A DNA stretch of 64,000 nucleotides from Bifidobacterium animalis subsp. animalis ATCC 25527 (GTDB lineage Bacteria; Actinomycetota; Actinomycetes; Actinomycetales; Bifidobacteriaceae). Position numbers and translations under genes: made by a program. Of this stretch, positions 52,261-64,000 are shown piece after piece. The notes under the pieces are model-generated. The model was not told where the DNA came from, did no database searches, and saw nothing but the letters and a program-made list of their open reading frames with translations. Location of the stretch: NCBI RefSeq assembly GCF_000260715.1, contig NC_017834.1:1240001-1304000 (forward strand). Reading direction: 5' to 3'. Positions within the stretch are counted from its first letter, which is position 1, and every line of letters begins with the position of its first letter.

Positions 52261-53727
52261 TCACTGATCGAGGAAGTCGCGCAGCGTCTGCGAACGGGAC
52301 GGATGACGCAACTTCGACATGGTCTTCGACTCGATCTGGCGAATGCGCTCGCGGGTCACGCCATATACGCGGCCGATGTCGTCAAGCGTCTTCGGTTGGC
52401 CGTCCTCGAGACCATAGCGCATCTTGATCACGCCCGCCTCACGCGGCGAGAGCGTCTCGAGCACCTGACGGAATTGCTCCTGCAACAGTGAGAATGCGAC
52501 CGCCTCCGATGGTGCGATGGCATCGGTGTCTTCGATCAGATCGCCGAATTCGGAATCGCCGTCCTCACCCAGCGGCGTATGCAACGAAATCGGCTCGCGG
52601 CCGTACTTCTGCACTTCCTGCACCTTCTCCACCGGCATGTCGAGCTCGCGGGCAAGCTCGTCGGGCGTGGGCTCACGGCCCAGGTCCTGCAGCATCTGGC
52701 GCTGGACGCGCGAGAGCTTGTTGATCACCTCGACCATATGCACCGGCACGCGAATCGTGCGGGCCTGGTCGGCCATGGCGCGGGTGATCGCCTGACGGAT
52801 CCACCAGGTGGCATAGGTGGAGAACTTGAAGCCCTTCTTCCAATCGAATTTCTCGACGGCGCGAATGAGGCCCAGATTGCCTTCCTGAATGAGATCGAGG
52901 AACAGCATGCCGCGGCCGGTGTAACGCTTGGCGAGCGAGACGACGAGTCGCAGATTGGCCTCGAGCAGGTGGTCCTTCGCCTTCTTGCCGTCGGCGGCGG
53001 CCCACTTGAGTTCGCGCTTGCGCCTGAACTCCATCGTGTCGCCCTCGGTGTCGAGCAGATGCTGGGCGTATAGGCCGGCCTCGATGCGCTCGGAGAGATC
53101 GACCTCCTGTTCGGCATTGAGAAGGCTCACGCGGCCAATCTGCTTGAGGTAATCCTTCACCGGGTCGGCGGTCGCGCCCGTGGTGACCACGCGGCGCTTC
53201 GGGTTCACGCCCGGATTCGCCAGAAGGGCCTCGTCGTCCTCATCGTTGTCGCTGACAACGAACGCGCCCTTCTCCTTGGGCTCCTTCGGGGTCTGCGGCT
53301 CTTCGTCGTCGTCTTCCTCCGGCTCGGGTTCGTCCTCCGATTCCTCGTCTTCGAGATCGTCGTCGTTCTCGTCGGCGTCAAGATCCTCATCGAGGTCGAG
53401 ATCCTCCTCGTCGATCACATCCTCACCGATCATGTCCTCGTCGTCGATCTCCTCGGACTTAGAAACGACCTTCTTGGCGCCGGTCTTCGAAGCCGCACGC
53501 GTCTTCCTCGCCGGCGTCGACTCGCTCTCGGCGGCATCCTTCTTCTTGCGGGCCGTGGCACGCTTGGTGGTCTTGCCGGCGGAGCCCTTCTTCGCCGACG
53601 AAGCCTTGGAAGATGCCTTCCTACGGGTGGTCTTGCCCTTCTCTTCAACGGTGGCTTCGTCGTGGGCGCTTTCGGAGGCCTTCTTCTTCGCGGCTTTCTC
53701 GGCGCTCGTCGTTTCCTTGGCGACCAA
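52261..53727 (-). CDS. rpoD: RNA polymerase primary sigma factor RpoD
   Basis: Housekeeping sigma-70. 488 residues from a TTG start at 53727, which is set by GGGAGG just upstream; longer in-frame ATG starts lack ribosome sites. The N-terminal 210 residues have no sigma domain: first Lys/Ala/Ser-rich (histone-like), then strongly acidic Asp/Glu. Region 1.2 follows ([16 protein letters not shown]), then region 2 with [23 protein letters not shown] and the [12 protein letters not shown] -10-binding helix, region 3, and region 4 with the helix-turn-helix ending [20 protein letters not shown]. Followed by a terminator. Confidence 0.95.
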   Translation of the reverse strand: MVAKETTSAEKAAKKKASESAHDEATVEEKGKTTRRKASSKASSAKKGSAGKTTKRATARKKKDAAESESTPARKTRAASKTGAKKVVSKSEEIDDEDMIGEDVIDEEDLDLDEDLDADENDDDLEDEESEDEPEPEEDDDEEPQTPKEPKEKGAFVVSDNDEDDEALLANPGVNPKRRVVTTGATADPVKDYLKQIGRVSLLNAEQEVDLSERIEAGLYAQHLLDTEGDTMEFRRKRELKWAAADGKKAKDHLLEANLRLVVSLAKRYTGRGMLFLDLIQEGNLGLIRAVEKFDWKKGFKFSTYATWWIRQAITRAMADQARTIRVPVHMVEVINKLSRVQRQMLQDLGREPTPDELARELDMPVEKVQEVQKYGREPISLHTPLGEDGDSEFGDLIEDTDAIAPSEAVAFSLLQEQFRQVLETLSPREAGVIKMRYGLEDGQPKTLDDIGRVYGVTRERIRQIESKTMSKLRHPSRSQTLRDFLDQ

Positions 53728-53858
53728 ACTGTACCTCCCTGGGTCTTGTGGAACGCGGCCGACCGTCGTATGCTTGCTTTTGGGCATAGCTACGGCAAGG
53801 TCAAGTCGCTGACTATGTGAGTTAACCATGTCTTCGGGACGATTATTCCCATGGGCCC

Positions 53859-54563
53859 TCAGGTGCCTGCGGTCGGTGCGTCCTCTGTCTCGGCGCCGCA
53901 TGCATGCGCCGGGTAAACGTGTCGGGTGACCGCAGCCGCGACGATCGCCGCCAATGTGACCCGTTCATCTTCCTCGAGCACCCCGAGCGCATCGTACAGC
54001 GCGGACTCGTCGCCACGCCACCATTTGAGATAGGCCATCACCGCCCGCAATTGCCTGGTGCATTCGGCGGGAAGACGCCCCGATATGGTGTGAAGCAGTT
54101 CGGTGACCCGCACACAGCGCCGTTCGTCCGATTCGGGCTCTTCGAAGGCCGCGGTAAGCATGGTGGACATCGATTGTGCCACATCTTTGTCATGGGGATG
54201 CGCGGCGAACCGTGAGATGACGCCTTCGTCCCACTGCGACTCGTCCGCCACCACCGTCATGATGATCGCATCGCGCACCGCCAGCGAGATGTTGAAACCG
54301 GTGACCAGCATCAACTGCACCTCATCATCGAGATCCTGCGGTTTCATTTCAGGCTCCCGCAGCCACGTCAGCCATGGAGGCAGCAGATCGGCGATCCACC
54401 GGGCCGCCGCCGATGCCGTACCAATGTCGGTCATCCGCTCGAAATACTCGCGGCGCATACCCTCGAGCCGCGCCTCAGGCAGTGGGTGCATGCCCAGACC
54501 TGCGACGCCGTCGTCTTCCCGGTTCATCCCCGCCTCTTCGCTGTGTTCGTTGTTCGACACCAT
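53859..54563 (-). CDS. DUF4192-like protein, short form
   Basis: 234 residues, no signal or membrane segment. Resembles the C-terminal half of DUF4192 proteins of actinobacteria, with the recurring [36 protein letters not shown] pattern near residues 175-210, rich in Trp and Asp. The usual N-terminal part (about 100 residues) is not seen, so it could be a shortened member or a truncated gene. ATG 54563 is set by AAGGAG at good spacing. Function unknown. Upstream of rpoD on the same strand. Confidence 0.55.
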   Translation of the reverse strand: MVSNNEHSEEAGMNREDDGVAGLGMHPLPEARLEGMRREYFERMTDIGTASAAARWIADLLPPWLTWLREPEMKPQDLDDEVQLMLVTGFNISLAVRDAIIMTVVADESQWDEGVISRFAAHPHDKDVAQSMSTMLTAAFEEPESDERRCVRVTELLHTISGRLPAECTRQLRAVMAYLKWWRGDESALYDALGVLEEDERVTLAAIVAAAVTRHVYPAHACGAETEDAPTAGT

Positions 54564-54743
54564 ATCCGCTCCTTGTCCGTCTTGCATTGCGACCCAAACG
54601 GGTCTTGCATCCACTGTGGCGGCAGAACGAAAAGGATTCCATCCCAACGGGCATTTGTGGTCGGAGAACGTGTTATCCACATTGCAGGTCGGCCATATTG
54701 TGCATGACCTGCAATGTCGGAATGCTGTGAATACACTGGAACC

Positions 54744-55844
54744 ATGAGCGATTCCAGCAGTATCGGTGCCATCGAAACCCGCATCCGAGAACTTGTGCAC
54801 GACTACGTGGGGGTGAACGGCACAGATGCACCCATCACCCCGGCTCTGCGCCCGATGTTCCATGCAGTGGCGGATCAAGCGCTCTCCTCAAGCGAAGGGG
54901 GCAAACGCCTGCGCGCGCTACTCACACTGGATGCCTACGATGTGCTGGCCGGCGCCCCGGATTCCACACAATCGCAGAGCAAGCGCGCCAAGGTGCTTGA
55001 CTTCGCCTGTGCCATTGAGGTGTTCCAGACCGCCGCACTGGTGCACGACGACCTCATTGACGACTCGGATCTGCGTCGCGGCAAGCCCTCCGCGCACTGC
55101 GCGCTCACCTCGTTTGCCGGCGCACGCAGCATTGGTCGCGGGCTGGGCCTCATGCTGGGCGACATGCTCGCCACGGCATGCACGCTCATCATGGAGGACG
55201 CCAGCACCGGTATGGTCGAACATCGACGCTTGGTGGAGGCCTTTCTTTCGATGCAACGTGACGTGGAGGTGGGCCAGGTGCTCGACCTTGCCATTGAGCG
55301 CATGCCGCTCGATGATCCGCAGGCGCTTGCCGAAGCGTCGCTCGACGTGTTCCGCTGGAAAACCGCCAGCTATACCACCATTGCTCCGCTGACGCTGTCA
55401 TTCCTGGCAGCTGGCATGACCAGCGGTGCAGCGAGCCGCCACGCCCATGCCATAGGGCTGCCGTTGGGGCAGGCATTCCAGCTTGCCGACGATCTGCTGG
55501 ACGTCATCGGCTCCTCCCGCAGCACGGGGAAACCTGTCGGAGGTGATATTCGTGAGGGGAAACGCACGGTGTTGCTCGCCGACGCCATGATGTTGGGTAC
55601 CCCCGCGCAGCTCGTACAGCTGCAGCAGCTGTACGAGCAGCCGTGCCGCTCCGACGCGCAGGTGCACGAAACCATTGCGTTGTTCCATGACACCGGGGCC
55701 ATCGAGCATTCACGCGAACGCATCGCACAATTGTGGTCGCAAACCCAGGAAGGCATCGAAGCGATGGGGCTCACCGCCGCCCAATCGCAAAGCCTTCGTA
55801 AAGCCTGCGAGCGCTTTCTGCCGGATTTCACAGCCGAACGGTAA
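54744..55844 (+). CDS. polyprenyl (all-trans) diphosphate synthase
   Basis: Head-to-tail isoprenyl transferase that chains isopentenyl diphosphate to make GGPP or longer prenyl diphosphates. 366 residues. First Asp-rich motif DDLIDD near residue 101 (HDDLIDDSDLRRG) and second DDLLD near 248 (FQLADDLLDVIG) bind the Mg-pyrophosphates. The GxG-like SEGGKRLRALL with its Lys/Arg pair is near residue 51-61. Chain length cannot be read from sequence; quinone, carotenoid or cell-wall lipid carriers are possible, but bifidobacteria lack respiratory quinones, so a cell-envelope role is favoured. Followed after 60 bases by the PASTA kinase gene. Confidence 0.86.
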   Translation: MSDSSSIGAIETRIRELVHDYVGVNGTDAPITPALRPMFHAVADQALSSSEGGKRLRALLTLDAYDVLAGAPDSTQSQSKRAKVLDFACAIEVFQTAALVHDDLIDDSDLRRGKPSAHCALTSFAGARSIGRGLGLMLGDMLATACTLIMEDASTGMVEHRRLVEAFLSMQRDVEVGQVLDLAIERMPLDDPQALAEASLDVFRWKTASYTTIAPLTLSFLAAGMTSGAASRHAHAIGLPLGQAFQLADDLLDVIGSSRSTGKPVGGDIREGKRTVLLADAMMLGTPAQLVQLQQLYEQPCRSDAQVHETIALFHDTGAIEHSRERIAQLWSQTQEGIEAMGLTAAQSQSLRKACERFLPDFTAER

Positions 55845-55904
55845 AATATCCCCCCGAAGGCACACTCGCAATCGGGGCATCACAGCAGAAGGAACACAAC
55901 CAGC

Positions 55905-58130
55905 ATGGTGGATACCACGGCACACGGCACGGACCACGACAATCTCATTGACGGCCGCTACCGCATTGTGCGCAAGATCGCGGATGGCGGCATGGCCACG
56001 GTGTACCAGACCGTCGACGAAAGGCTCGGGCGCAATGTGGCGGTCAAGATCATGCACATGCAGCTGGCTCAGGGCCCCCACCGTGAGCAGTTCATCGAAC
56101 GCTTCCGACGGGAGGCCAAATCCGCGGCAGCGATAGCCAATCCGCATGTGGTGCAGGTGTACGACACCGGTGAGACGAATGGCTCGTACTATCTGGTCAT
56201 GGAGTACGTGCACGGCGTGAATCTGCGTAGCCAGATGCAAACGCACACCACGTTCTCGGTGCGCGACACCCTGCGCATCGTCGGCGAGACGCTGAACGGA
56301 CTCGCCGCCGCCCACGAGATCGGCGTCGTACACCGCGACATCAAGCCGGAGAACATTCTGATCAACGACCGCGGTCATGTGGAGATCACCGATTTCGGCC
56401 TGGCCAAGGCCGCCTCGCAGGCCACGCTCTCCTCCACCGGGATGCTGCTTGGCACGGCGGCCTATCTCGCCCCGGAGATGATCGAGAACAATCAGGCCAC
56501 TCCTCAGGGCGATTGCTATTCCGTGGGCATCATGGCATGGGAGCTGCTGGCGGGGAGAGTGCCGTTCCAGTCAGACAATCCGGTGACGATGGTGTTCAAG
56601 CACGTCAACGAGAACGTCCCCTCCATAGGAGCGGTGTGCTACGGCATCGACCCCCGGGTTTCGGCCTTCATCTCGTACCTGACCGCACGTGACGTCAATG
56701 CCCGTCCGAAAAGCGCACAGGAGGCGTTGGATCGCCTCCGTGAGCTCATGCCCACGCTGAGCCGCCAGGCATTGGACTATCGCTTCCGCCCTCAGGAACC
56801 ACCCATCAACAGCACTCGGGTGTTCCCAATGGGTGCGAATGAGCAGGATTCCGGCCGTCCTTCCGTTCCGAGCACATCGGATTCGCCGGAAGAATCCACT
56901 CCACCACCTACCTCTGCCGCCGCGCTGTTCACTGCATTGGCCTCCCCCGATCTCACCGACGACGAGGCAGAACAGGCCAGAACGGTGGCTCTCGCCACAC
57001 CGCCGGACGACTCCTCGACGCCAGGCTCCGAAGTTCCGGCCTCCGGTGGAACCACCGTTCCCCCGTATGGCGGCTCTGCCGGAAGTTATGAACGTAATTC
57101 CGGCCGCCCCGGTGAGCCGGGCTCCCCATTGCCCAGCAATGCCCAGACGCAAGTGCAGCCTCGCAAAAGGCATAGAACGGCGCTGATCGTTTCAATCATC
57201 GCCGCCATACTCGCATTGGGTGCCGGTGGCGGATTCGCATTGTGGTACTTCGTGGGACCCGGCAGTTACTGGACACTGCCCAAACCCGAGGGGCTCAGTT
57301 GTGCCGAAAACGCGCCATGCAAGATCACAGGTGTGAAATGGGACTCCTATGAGCGTCTGCTCAAAGTCTCGCAGATTCCATACAAAAGCACACAGCAGTA
57401 TAGCGACACAGTGCCTGCCGGCGAGATCATCTCCACCGACCCGCAATATGTGGATGCCCATGTGAGCAAGCGGGCCAACGGCGAGGTGCATGTGACGGTG
57501 TCGCAAGGTGTGCAGCAGGCCACCGTTCCCGAAGACATCATGAGCAGTTCCACCCCTCTGGAGGACCTGAGGAAAGCGGGCTTCACCAACATCATGCACA
57601 ACGAAGACAACGACGAGTATTCCGAAAGCGTTCCGGAAGGCGAGGTCATCGATATCACGCCCAGTGCCGGCACCACACAGAACCATAACGACGACGTCGT
57701 GGTGACGCTCTCCAAAGGGCCCATGCCGGTGGCGATGCCGAATGTGGTGGGCATGACGCGCGGTCAGGCGCAGAAGTCGTTTGATGACGCCAAACTCAAG
57801 GCGACCTACACCGAAGAGTACAGCGATACGATTCCACGGGATCAGGTGATTTCAGTGGATCCCGAGGCGGGAACCCAATTGCACTGGGGCGATGCGGTCA
57901 CGGTCACCGTCTCGCGGGGCCCTGAAATGGTGACCGTTCCCGACGTCACGGGCAAGAAGACGGAAGAGGCCAGGAAGATTCTTGAAGACCTCGGCTTTGA
58001 GGTGAAGGTCTCATCACCGTTGGGCGACCTCCTGCACACCGTGCGATTCCAGGATCCCAAAGGCGGCCAGCAGGCGCGTCTGCGTGCCGAGGACGGCAAG
58101 AAAACGGTGATCACACTCACGGTGATCTGA
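55905..58130 (+). CDS. pknB: PASTA-domain serine/threonine protein kinase (PknB/Stk type)
   Basis: Membrane receptor kinase that senses muropeptides and controls division and cell-wall growth. 741 residues. The N-terminal kinase domain (about 15-275) shows IADGGMATVY, VAVKIM (catalytic Lys), HRDIKPENIL near 143 and DFGLAKA near 163. A Pro/Ser/Thr-rich linker follows, then one transmembrane helix (about 426-450), then four extracellular PASTA-like repeats to the end (final three near 530-741). The first repeat holds two nearby Cys (GLSCAENAPCKI), unusual in PASTA. Ends at a 63-base palindrome. Confidence 0.92.
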   Translation: MVDTTAHGTDHDNLIDGRYRIVRKIADGGMATVYQTVDERLGRNVAVKIMHMQLAQGPHREQFIERFRREAKSAAAIANPHVVQVYDTGETNGSYYLVMEYVHGVNLRSQMQTHTTFSVRDTLRIVGETLNGLAAAHEIGVVHRDIKPENILINDRGHVEITDFGLAKAASQATLSSTGMLLGTAAYLAPEMIENNQATPQGDCYSVGIMAWELLAGRVPFQSDNPVTMVFKHVNENVPSIGAVCYGIDPRVSAFISYLTARDVNARPKSAQEALDRLRELMPTLSRQALDYRFRPQEPPINSTRVFPMGANEQDSGRPSVPSTSDSPEESTPPPTSAAALFTALASPDLTDDEAEQARTVALATPPDDSSTPGSEVPASGGTTVPPYGGSAGSYERNSGRPGEPGSPLPSNAQTQVQPRKRHRTALIVSIIAAILALGAGGGFALWYFVGPGSYWTLPKPEGLSCAENAPCKITGVKWDSYERLLKVSQIPYKSTQQYSDTVPAGEIISTDPQYVDAHVSKRANGEVHVTVSQGVQQATVPEDIMSSSTPLEDLRKAGFTNIMHNEDNDEYSESVPEGEVIDITPSAGTTQNHNDDVVVTLSKGPMPVAMPNVVGMTRGQAQKSFDDAKLKATYTEEYSDTIPRDQVISVDPEAGTQLHWGDAVTVTVSRGPEMVTVPDVTGKKTEEARKILEDLGFEVKVSSPLGDLLHTVRFQDPKGGQQARLRAEDGKKTVITLTVI

Positions 58131-58140
58131 GCGGCGTATG

Positions 58141-58203
58141 TGCGTATATTTATTGTGCCCCCATACCACCAGTGGTGGTATGGGGGCACAATAAATATAC
58201 GCA
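58141..58203. terminator. 63-base perfect inverted repeat (pknB/acyltransferase)
   Basis: 31-base arms (58141-58171 and 58173-58203) are exact reverse complements around a central G at 58172. It starts ten bases after the pknB stop and ends 26 bases before the convergent acyltransferase stop. The outer part is A/T-rich (TATATTTATT), giving each transcript an A/U-rich flank around a G/C core. Confidence 0.85.
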
Positions 58204-58229
58204 TGCTTCCCAGCCAGACTCAGTCCAGC

Positions 58230-58970
58230 CTATTCATGGTGGCGCTCAAAGTCTGCCGCTGCCTCTGCGCCAGCGGAATCGAGCACGTCCTGCTCCTCCT
58301 TCATCTGCTGCTTGACCACCTGGGCGTATTCGGGAACGTATTCCTGCCCGCTCATCGCCTGGATCCTGCGCGTGATCTCGTCGGTGAGCTCACGCAGCCG
58401 TTCATGCGTCACCTCGGCAGACGGAGTCTTCTCCACTTCGATGGGTTCACCATAGATCACCTTGGAGTGCCCCTTGCCCGGAATCACCTGCCCCGGCTTC
58501 TGCAGTTCGCGTGAACCGATGATGGCGGCGGGAATGATCGGGCAACCGGTTTCCAAGGCAAGACGCGCGGCACCGGTGTGCCCCTTGTACAGACGGCCGT
58601 CCGGGCTGCGGGTGCCTTCGATGTGGATACCGAACAGGTGGCCTTCCTCGATGATCTCGCGTGCATGCTCAAGCGCGCCGAGCGACTTCGACCCGCCCGA
58701 ACGATCCACGGGGAACACGCCCACCGAGGTGAACCACCACTTCTTGAACTTGCCTTTGATGCCCTTGCCTTCGAAATACTCCGCCTTGCCCATGAAATGA
58801 ATCATGCGCGGACAGGTGAGCGGCAGCAACGCATCGTCGATCACAGCCAGATGATTGGCCGCAATGATGCCCCCGCCGGTGCGTGGAATGTTCTGGAGCC
58901 CTTCTGCCACGGGCTTGAAACGATGCCGCGCCACCGGACCGAGCGTTCTCATGAAGAACCAATACAACAT
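58230..58970 (-). CDS. plsC: 1-acyl-sn-glycerol-3-phosphate acyltransferase (PlsC-like)
   Basis: Adds the second acyl chain to lysophosphatidic acid in phospholipid synthesis; cytoplasmic membrane face. 246 residues. NHxxxxD catalytic motif NHLAVID with His40 and Asp45; block 3 EGTRSPDGRL near residue 117; a hydrophobic N-terminal segment. Start ATG at 58970 is set by AGGAGGAGG. Other LPLAT-family acyltransferases share the motifs, so the acyl acceptor is only inferred. Divergent from the next gene with a 49-base gap. Confidence 0.87.
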   Translation of the reverse strand: MLYWFFMRTLGPVARHRFKPVAEGLQNIPRTGGGIIAANHLAVIDDALLPLTCPRMIHFMGKAEYFEGKGIKGKFKKWWFTSVGVFPVDRSGGSKSLGALEHAREIIEEGHLFGIHIEGTRSPDGRLYKGHTGAARLALETGCPIIPAAIIGSRELQKPGQVIPGKGHSKVIYGEPIEVEKTPSAEVTHERLRELTDEITRRIQAMSGQEYVPEYAQVVKQQMKEEQDVLDSAGAEAAADFERHHE

Positions 58971-59019
58971 GCTGCCTCCTCCTACATGTCTCATAGCATC
59001 CGCTTGCTACAGTGAACCT

Positions 59020-59586
59020 ATGACTGACCTCAACAATAGCAACGACGGCGAAGAAACGAAGCCACACGATTCCGGGCGCAACGGGGGTGATTCGAGCGAG
59101 ATCTCCGAGGAGGCCGCCTGGAATCGCTTTCTCGACGAGTATTCCGACGATCTGGGCGACGTGGAGCGATCACACACCGCGAAGAAATTCGACCGGCATG
59201 CCACACGCCAGGAAAAGCGCGAGGAGAAGAAGGCGATTCTTTCGGTGAACGACCTCAAACAGGGCAGTTTCGTCGATTCGTCAGGCCCGCGTGATTTCAC
59301 GCAATCGAGTTGGCTCGACACCGACGATGTGATGGATCGCGGCAGCGTGTTCACTCCCCCCAATCCCGATCTGGGTCAGATTCGCTGGTCGCGTCTCATC
59401 TGCGGCATCCTGCTCGTCGTGGGCATCGCCGGCATCATCGCCACGGCATTTCTGCCGGCCTGGGCGACCGTGCTCGGCATCGTCTTCGGCATCTCGATAC
59501 TCGTCGGCGCCGGTGGCTTGTTCGTCACACACCGCGGCCATGACGAGACCAAGCGGGATGAGGAAGACGACGGCGCTCGCGTATAG
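59020..59586 (+). CDS. small two-helix membrane protein, conserved in bifidobacteria
   Basis: 188 residues. The first 120 are hydrophilic and acidic, with a motif-like EEAAWNRFLDEYSDDLGDVERSHTAKKFDRHATRQEK near 28-64. Two hydrophobic helices follow (about 124-145 and 150-171) with a short charged tail. No enzyme motif is visible. N-terminus likely cytoplasmic. No strong ribosome site at 59020; start is chosen because it lies after the divergent promoter region. Function unknown. Confidence 0.7.
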   Translation: MTDLNNSNDGEETKPHDSGRNGGDSSEISEEAAWNRFLDEYSDDLGDVERSHTAKKFDRHATRQEKREEKKAILSVNDLKQGSFVDSSGPRDFTQSSWLDTDDVMDRGSVFTPPNPDLGQIRWSRLICGILLVVGIAGIIATAFLPAWATVLGIVFGISILVGAGGLFVTHRGHDETKRDEEDDGARV

Positions 59587-59601
59587 GATTCACGAAAGAA
59601 C

Positions 59602-59639
59602 AAGGTGCCATTCGGCCGTGCATAGCCGAATGGCACCTT
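59602..59639. terminator. 15-bp bidirectional terminator (small membrane protein/trpD)
   Basis: AAGGTGCCATTCGGC (59602-59616) pairs perfectly with GCCGAATGGCACCTT (59625-59639) around an 8-base loop, flanked by AA/TTT. It lies between two convergent genes, 15 bases after the first stop. Confidence 0.8.
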
Positions 59640-59677
59640 TGGTTATAGGGACCAGATAATCCCCGCACTCCTACAAC

Positions 59678-60730
59678 TCAGTCGACATATTGGCTTGCGA
59701 CGGCGATCCACTCGTCGAGCAGGGCGGAGGCACGACCGGAATCGACTGCCTGTTCGGCGATTGCGTAGGCTTGGCGGAACCGTTCGCCCAGAGGGGCGGA
59801 GGCATCGATGAGCGAGCCATCCGCCACGATTGCGGAGGCGGCATTGAGCAATGCCGTCGTACGGAACGGCACATCCTTTCCAGCGAAGAGGTCGCGGGCA
59901 GCCTGGGCATTGTAATCCGGCTCGCCACCACGCAGATCCTCAATCGTGACCTTGGCGAGCCCAAGCTCCTCGATTGGGTCGAATTCCGTTTCGGAGACCT
60001 TGCCGTCCTTGAATTCCCAGACGGAAATCGGACCGGTCGGCGCCATCTCGTCGAGACCTTCGTTCGAGGTGTACACCATGCCGCTCTGGCCGTTCGCCGC
60101 GTAGACCGCGGCCATGATCGGGCTCATCGCACGGTTGGCGCAGCCGATTGCCATGTGCTTCGGAGTCGCCGGATTCGTCAGCGGGCCAAGCACGTTGAAC
60201 ACGCATGAGATGCCGAGCGCGGCGCGCACCGGTCCCACGAATCGCATCGCCGGGTGGAAGGTTTTGGCGAAGGCGAAGGTGATGCCCACCTCATCGGCCA
60301 CCTCGGCCACGGCCTGCGGTTTGAGATCGAGCGGCAGCCCGAGCGCCTCCAGACAGTCGGCCGCCCCGCACTTGGAGCTCGCGGCGCGGTTGCCGTGCTT
60401 GACGATCGTCACGCCCGAAGCGGCGGCGATCACCGCCCCCATCGTCGACAGATTGACGGTATGCGCGCCATCGCCACCCGTGCCGACGATGTCGGTGCAT
60501 TCACGGTTCACTTCCAATGGCACGGCATGCGACACCATCGCCTTTGCGGCACCCGCGACCTCATCGGCCGTCAATCCGAGCTGCTGTTGTGTCGCGAGCA
60601 CGGCGCCGACGGCTGCCGGGTTGGCGTTGCCCTTCATGAGGTCATCGACAAACCACTCGGATTCCTCGGCACTCAGGTGATTGCCCTGCACGAGCTTGGT
60701 GAGAATCGATTTCCATGTGATGTCGGCCAT
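59678..60730 (-). CDS. trpD: anthranilate phosphoribosyltransferase
   Basis: Second step of tryptophan synthesis: joins anthranilate and PRPP. 350 residues. Glycosyltransferase family 3 N-terminal helical domain; PRPP loop GTGGDGAHTVNLST near 82, SKCGAADCLEALG near 120 and NVLGPLTNPA near 182. ATG 60730 is set by GAGGAG; an in-frame GTG two codons earlier is less likely. No other trp genes are nearby, so the pathway is scattered in this genome. Confidence 0.93.
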   Translation of the reverse strand: MADITWKSILTKLVQGNHLSAEESEWFVDDLMKGNANPAAVGAVLATQQQLGLTADEVAGAAKAMVSHAVPLEVNRECTDIVGTGGDGAHTVNLSTMGAVIAAASGVTIVKHGNRAASSKCGAADCLEALGLPLDLKPQAVAEVADEVGITFAFAKTFHPAMRFVGPVRAALGISCVFNVLGPLTNPATPKHMAIGCANRAMSPIMAAVYAANGQSGMVYTSNEGLDEMAPTGPISVWEFKDGKVSETEFDPIEELGLAKVTIEDLRGGEPDYNAQAARDLFAGKDVPFRTTALLNAASAIVADGSLIDASAPLGERFRQAYAIAEQAVDSGRASALLDEWIAVASQYVD

Positions 60731-60821
60731 GACCACTCCTCGTTTTCGTAGCTGCTACGCACAGTCTAGGGAACACAAGCAACAAACACATGTCGGGTCC
60801 CGCATCATGGTCAACACAAAA

Positions 60822-60843
60822 GGGGCGCCGCATGCGGCGCCCC
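60822..60843 (-). terminator. perfect G/C palindrome, terminator of secA
   Basis: A 22-base perfect palindrome 21 bases after the secA stop. On the minus strand TTTTG follows directly, matching an intrinsic terminator. Confidence 0.75.
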
Positions 60844-60864
60844 TCGATATCGGGTTGGATATGC

Positions 60865-63795
<2,931 letters not shown>

Positions 63796-63947
63796 TCCCT
63801 AACGGTGTTTGCAACAACACTCCTACAATAAGCGACTTGAGCCCCCTATTCCACTTTTTCCGGCTAATCTACGAAGATTTGCGCATTTTGGCATTCCTTC
63901 GCATTCCGCACACAAATGCATTGATGTCGCCCATAACCAACAAAGCA

Positions 63948-63974
63948 AAAGCGGCCCGCAACGCGAGCCGCTTT
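63948..63974 (-). terminator. terminator of a gene beyond the right edge
   Basis: AAAGCGGC (63948-63955) pairs with GCCGCTTT (63967-63974) around an 11-base loop. On the minus strand it is followed by TTTTGCTTTG. It would end a minus-strand transcript from outside the window. The 200 bases from the secA start to the window edge hold no other gene; they include the secA promoter region, without a clear consensus. Confidence 0.65.
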
Positions 63975-64000
63975 CCATTGAGGACGAAAACTGTTCAGGC

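Noticed and set aside
39986-58203. The long palindromes as copies of one mobile repeat family
   Set aside because: Arm sequences at 31187, 39986, 49681 and 58141 share no sequence beyond G/C richness, so within this window they are not copies of a single element.

Overview
The window reads as a chromosomal segment of a Bifidobacterium (Actinobacteria, high G+C). The evidence is the set and order of genes: a glycyl-radical pyruvate formate-lyase with its activase (the route from the bifid shunt to formate and acetyl-CoA), two ClpP proteases followed by ClpX, a SepH-type septation protein, small actinobacterial proteins of the DUF4193 and SPOR-like kinds, a PASTA serine/threonine kinase, and a sigma-70 with a long Lys/Ala-rich then acidic N-terminus. 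The species cannot be fixed from sequence alone. No prophage, insertion sequence, plasmid function, CRISPR array or rRNA was found. Almost everything is core housekeeping, and about 90% of the window is coding.

Layout. 1-5.3 kb: the start of a sulfhydrylase (metY, cut by the window edge), a pyridoxal/pyridoxamine kinase, and the yraN-comM-dprA cluster. 5.3-9.8 kb: flavoprotein and iron-sulfur subunits of a fumarate reductase/succinate dehydrogenase with no membrane-anchor genes beside them, a methyltransferase-like protein and a LOG-family protein. 9.9-12.6 kb: NhaA antiporter and a MalY/PatB C-S lyase. 12.7-18.7 kb: two identical tRNA-Arg(ACG) genes and, on the minus strand, tig, a ClC transporter, clpP1, clpP2 and clpX. 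18.8-27.1 kb: RNase D, pflA, pflB, a SPOR-like small protein, NAD synthetase and an M20 amidohydrolase. 27.2-30.4 kb: a methionine-type ABC importer. 30.6-37.2 kb: cyclophilin, Rel, dut, DUF4193, SepH and a phosphodiesterase. 37.3-41 kb: parC and a GRP-type sugar transporter. 41-48.4 kb: a very large Lhr-type helicase and two related MFS transporters. 48.5-54.6 kb: a GT4 glycosyltransferase, parE, rpoD and a DUF4192-like protein. 54.7-64 kb: a polyprenyl synthase, PASTA kinase, plsC-type acyltransferase, small membrane protein, trpD and secA.

How the genes work together. Three themes recur. The first is anaerobic central metabolism: PflB/PflA, Frd subunits, NAD synthesis. The second is sulfur amino acids and PLP: MetY, MalY, the methionine-type importer and a vitamin B6 kinase that would supply the cofactor for MetY and MalY. 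The third is protein quality control and stress: trigger factor, ClpXP1P2, Rel.

The most distinctive non-coding feature is a set of long, often perfect, inverted repeats at junctions where two genes converge. The largest, at 39986-40056, has 35-bp perfect arms around a single central base. Others lie at 58141-58203, 49681-49771, 31187-31226 and 59602-59639, and a small one at 35885-35909 spans both stop codons. They most likely act as bidirectional terminators or mRNA 3' ends. No wholly new multi-gene system was recognised. The best candidates for follow-up are these palindromes, the frdA/frdB arrangement, and unusual insertions in FrdB and ParE.
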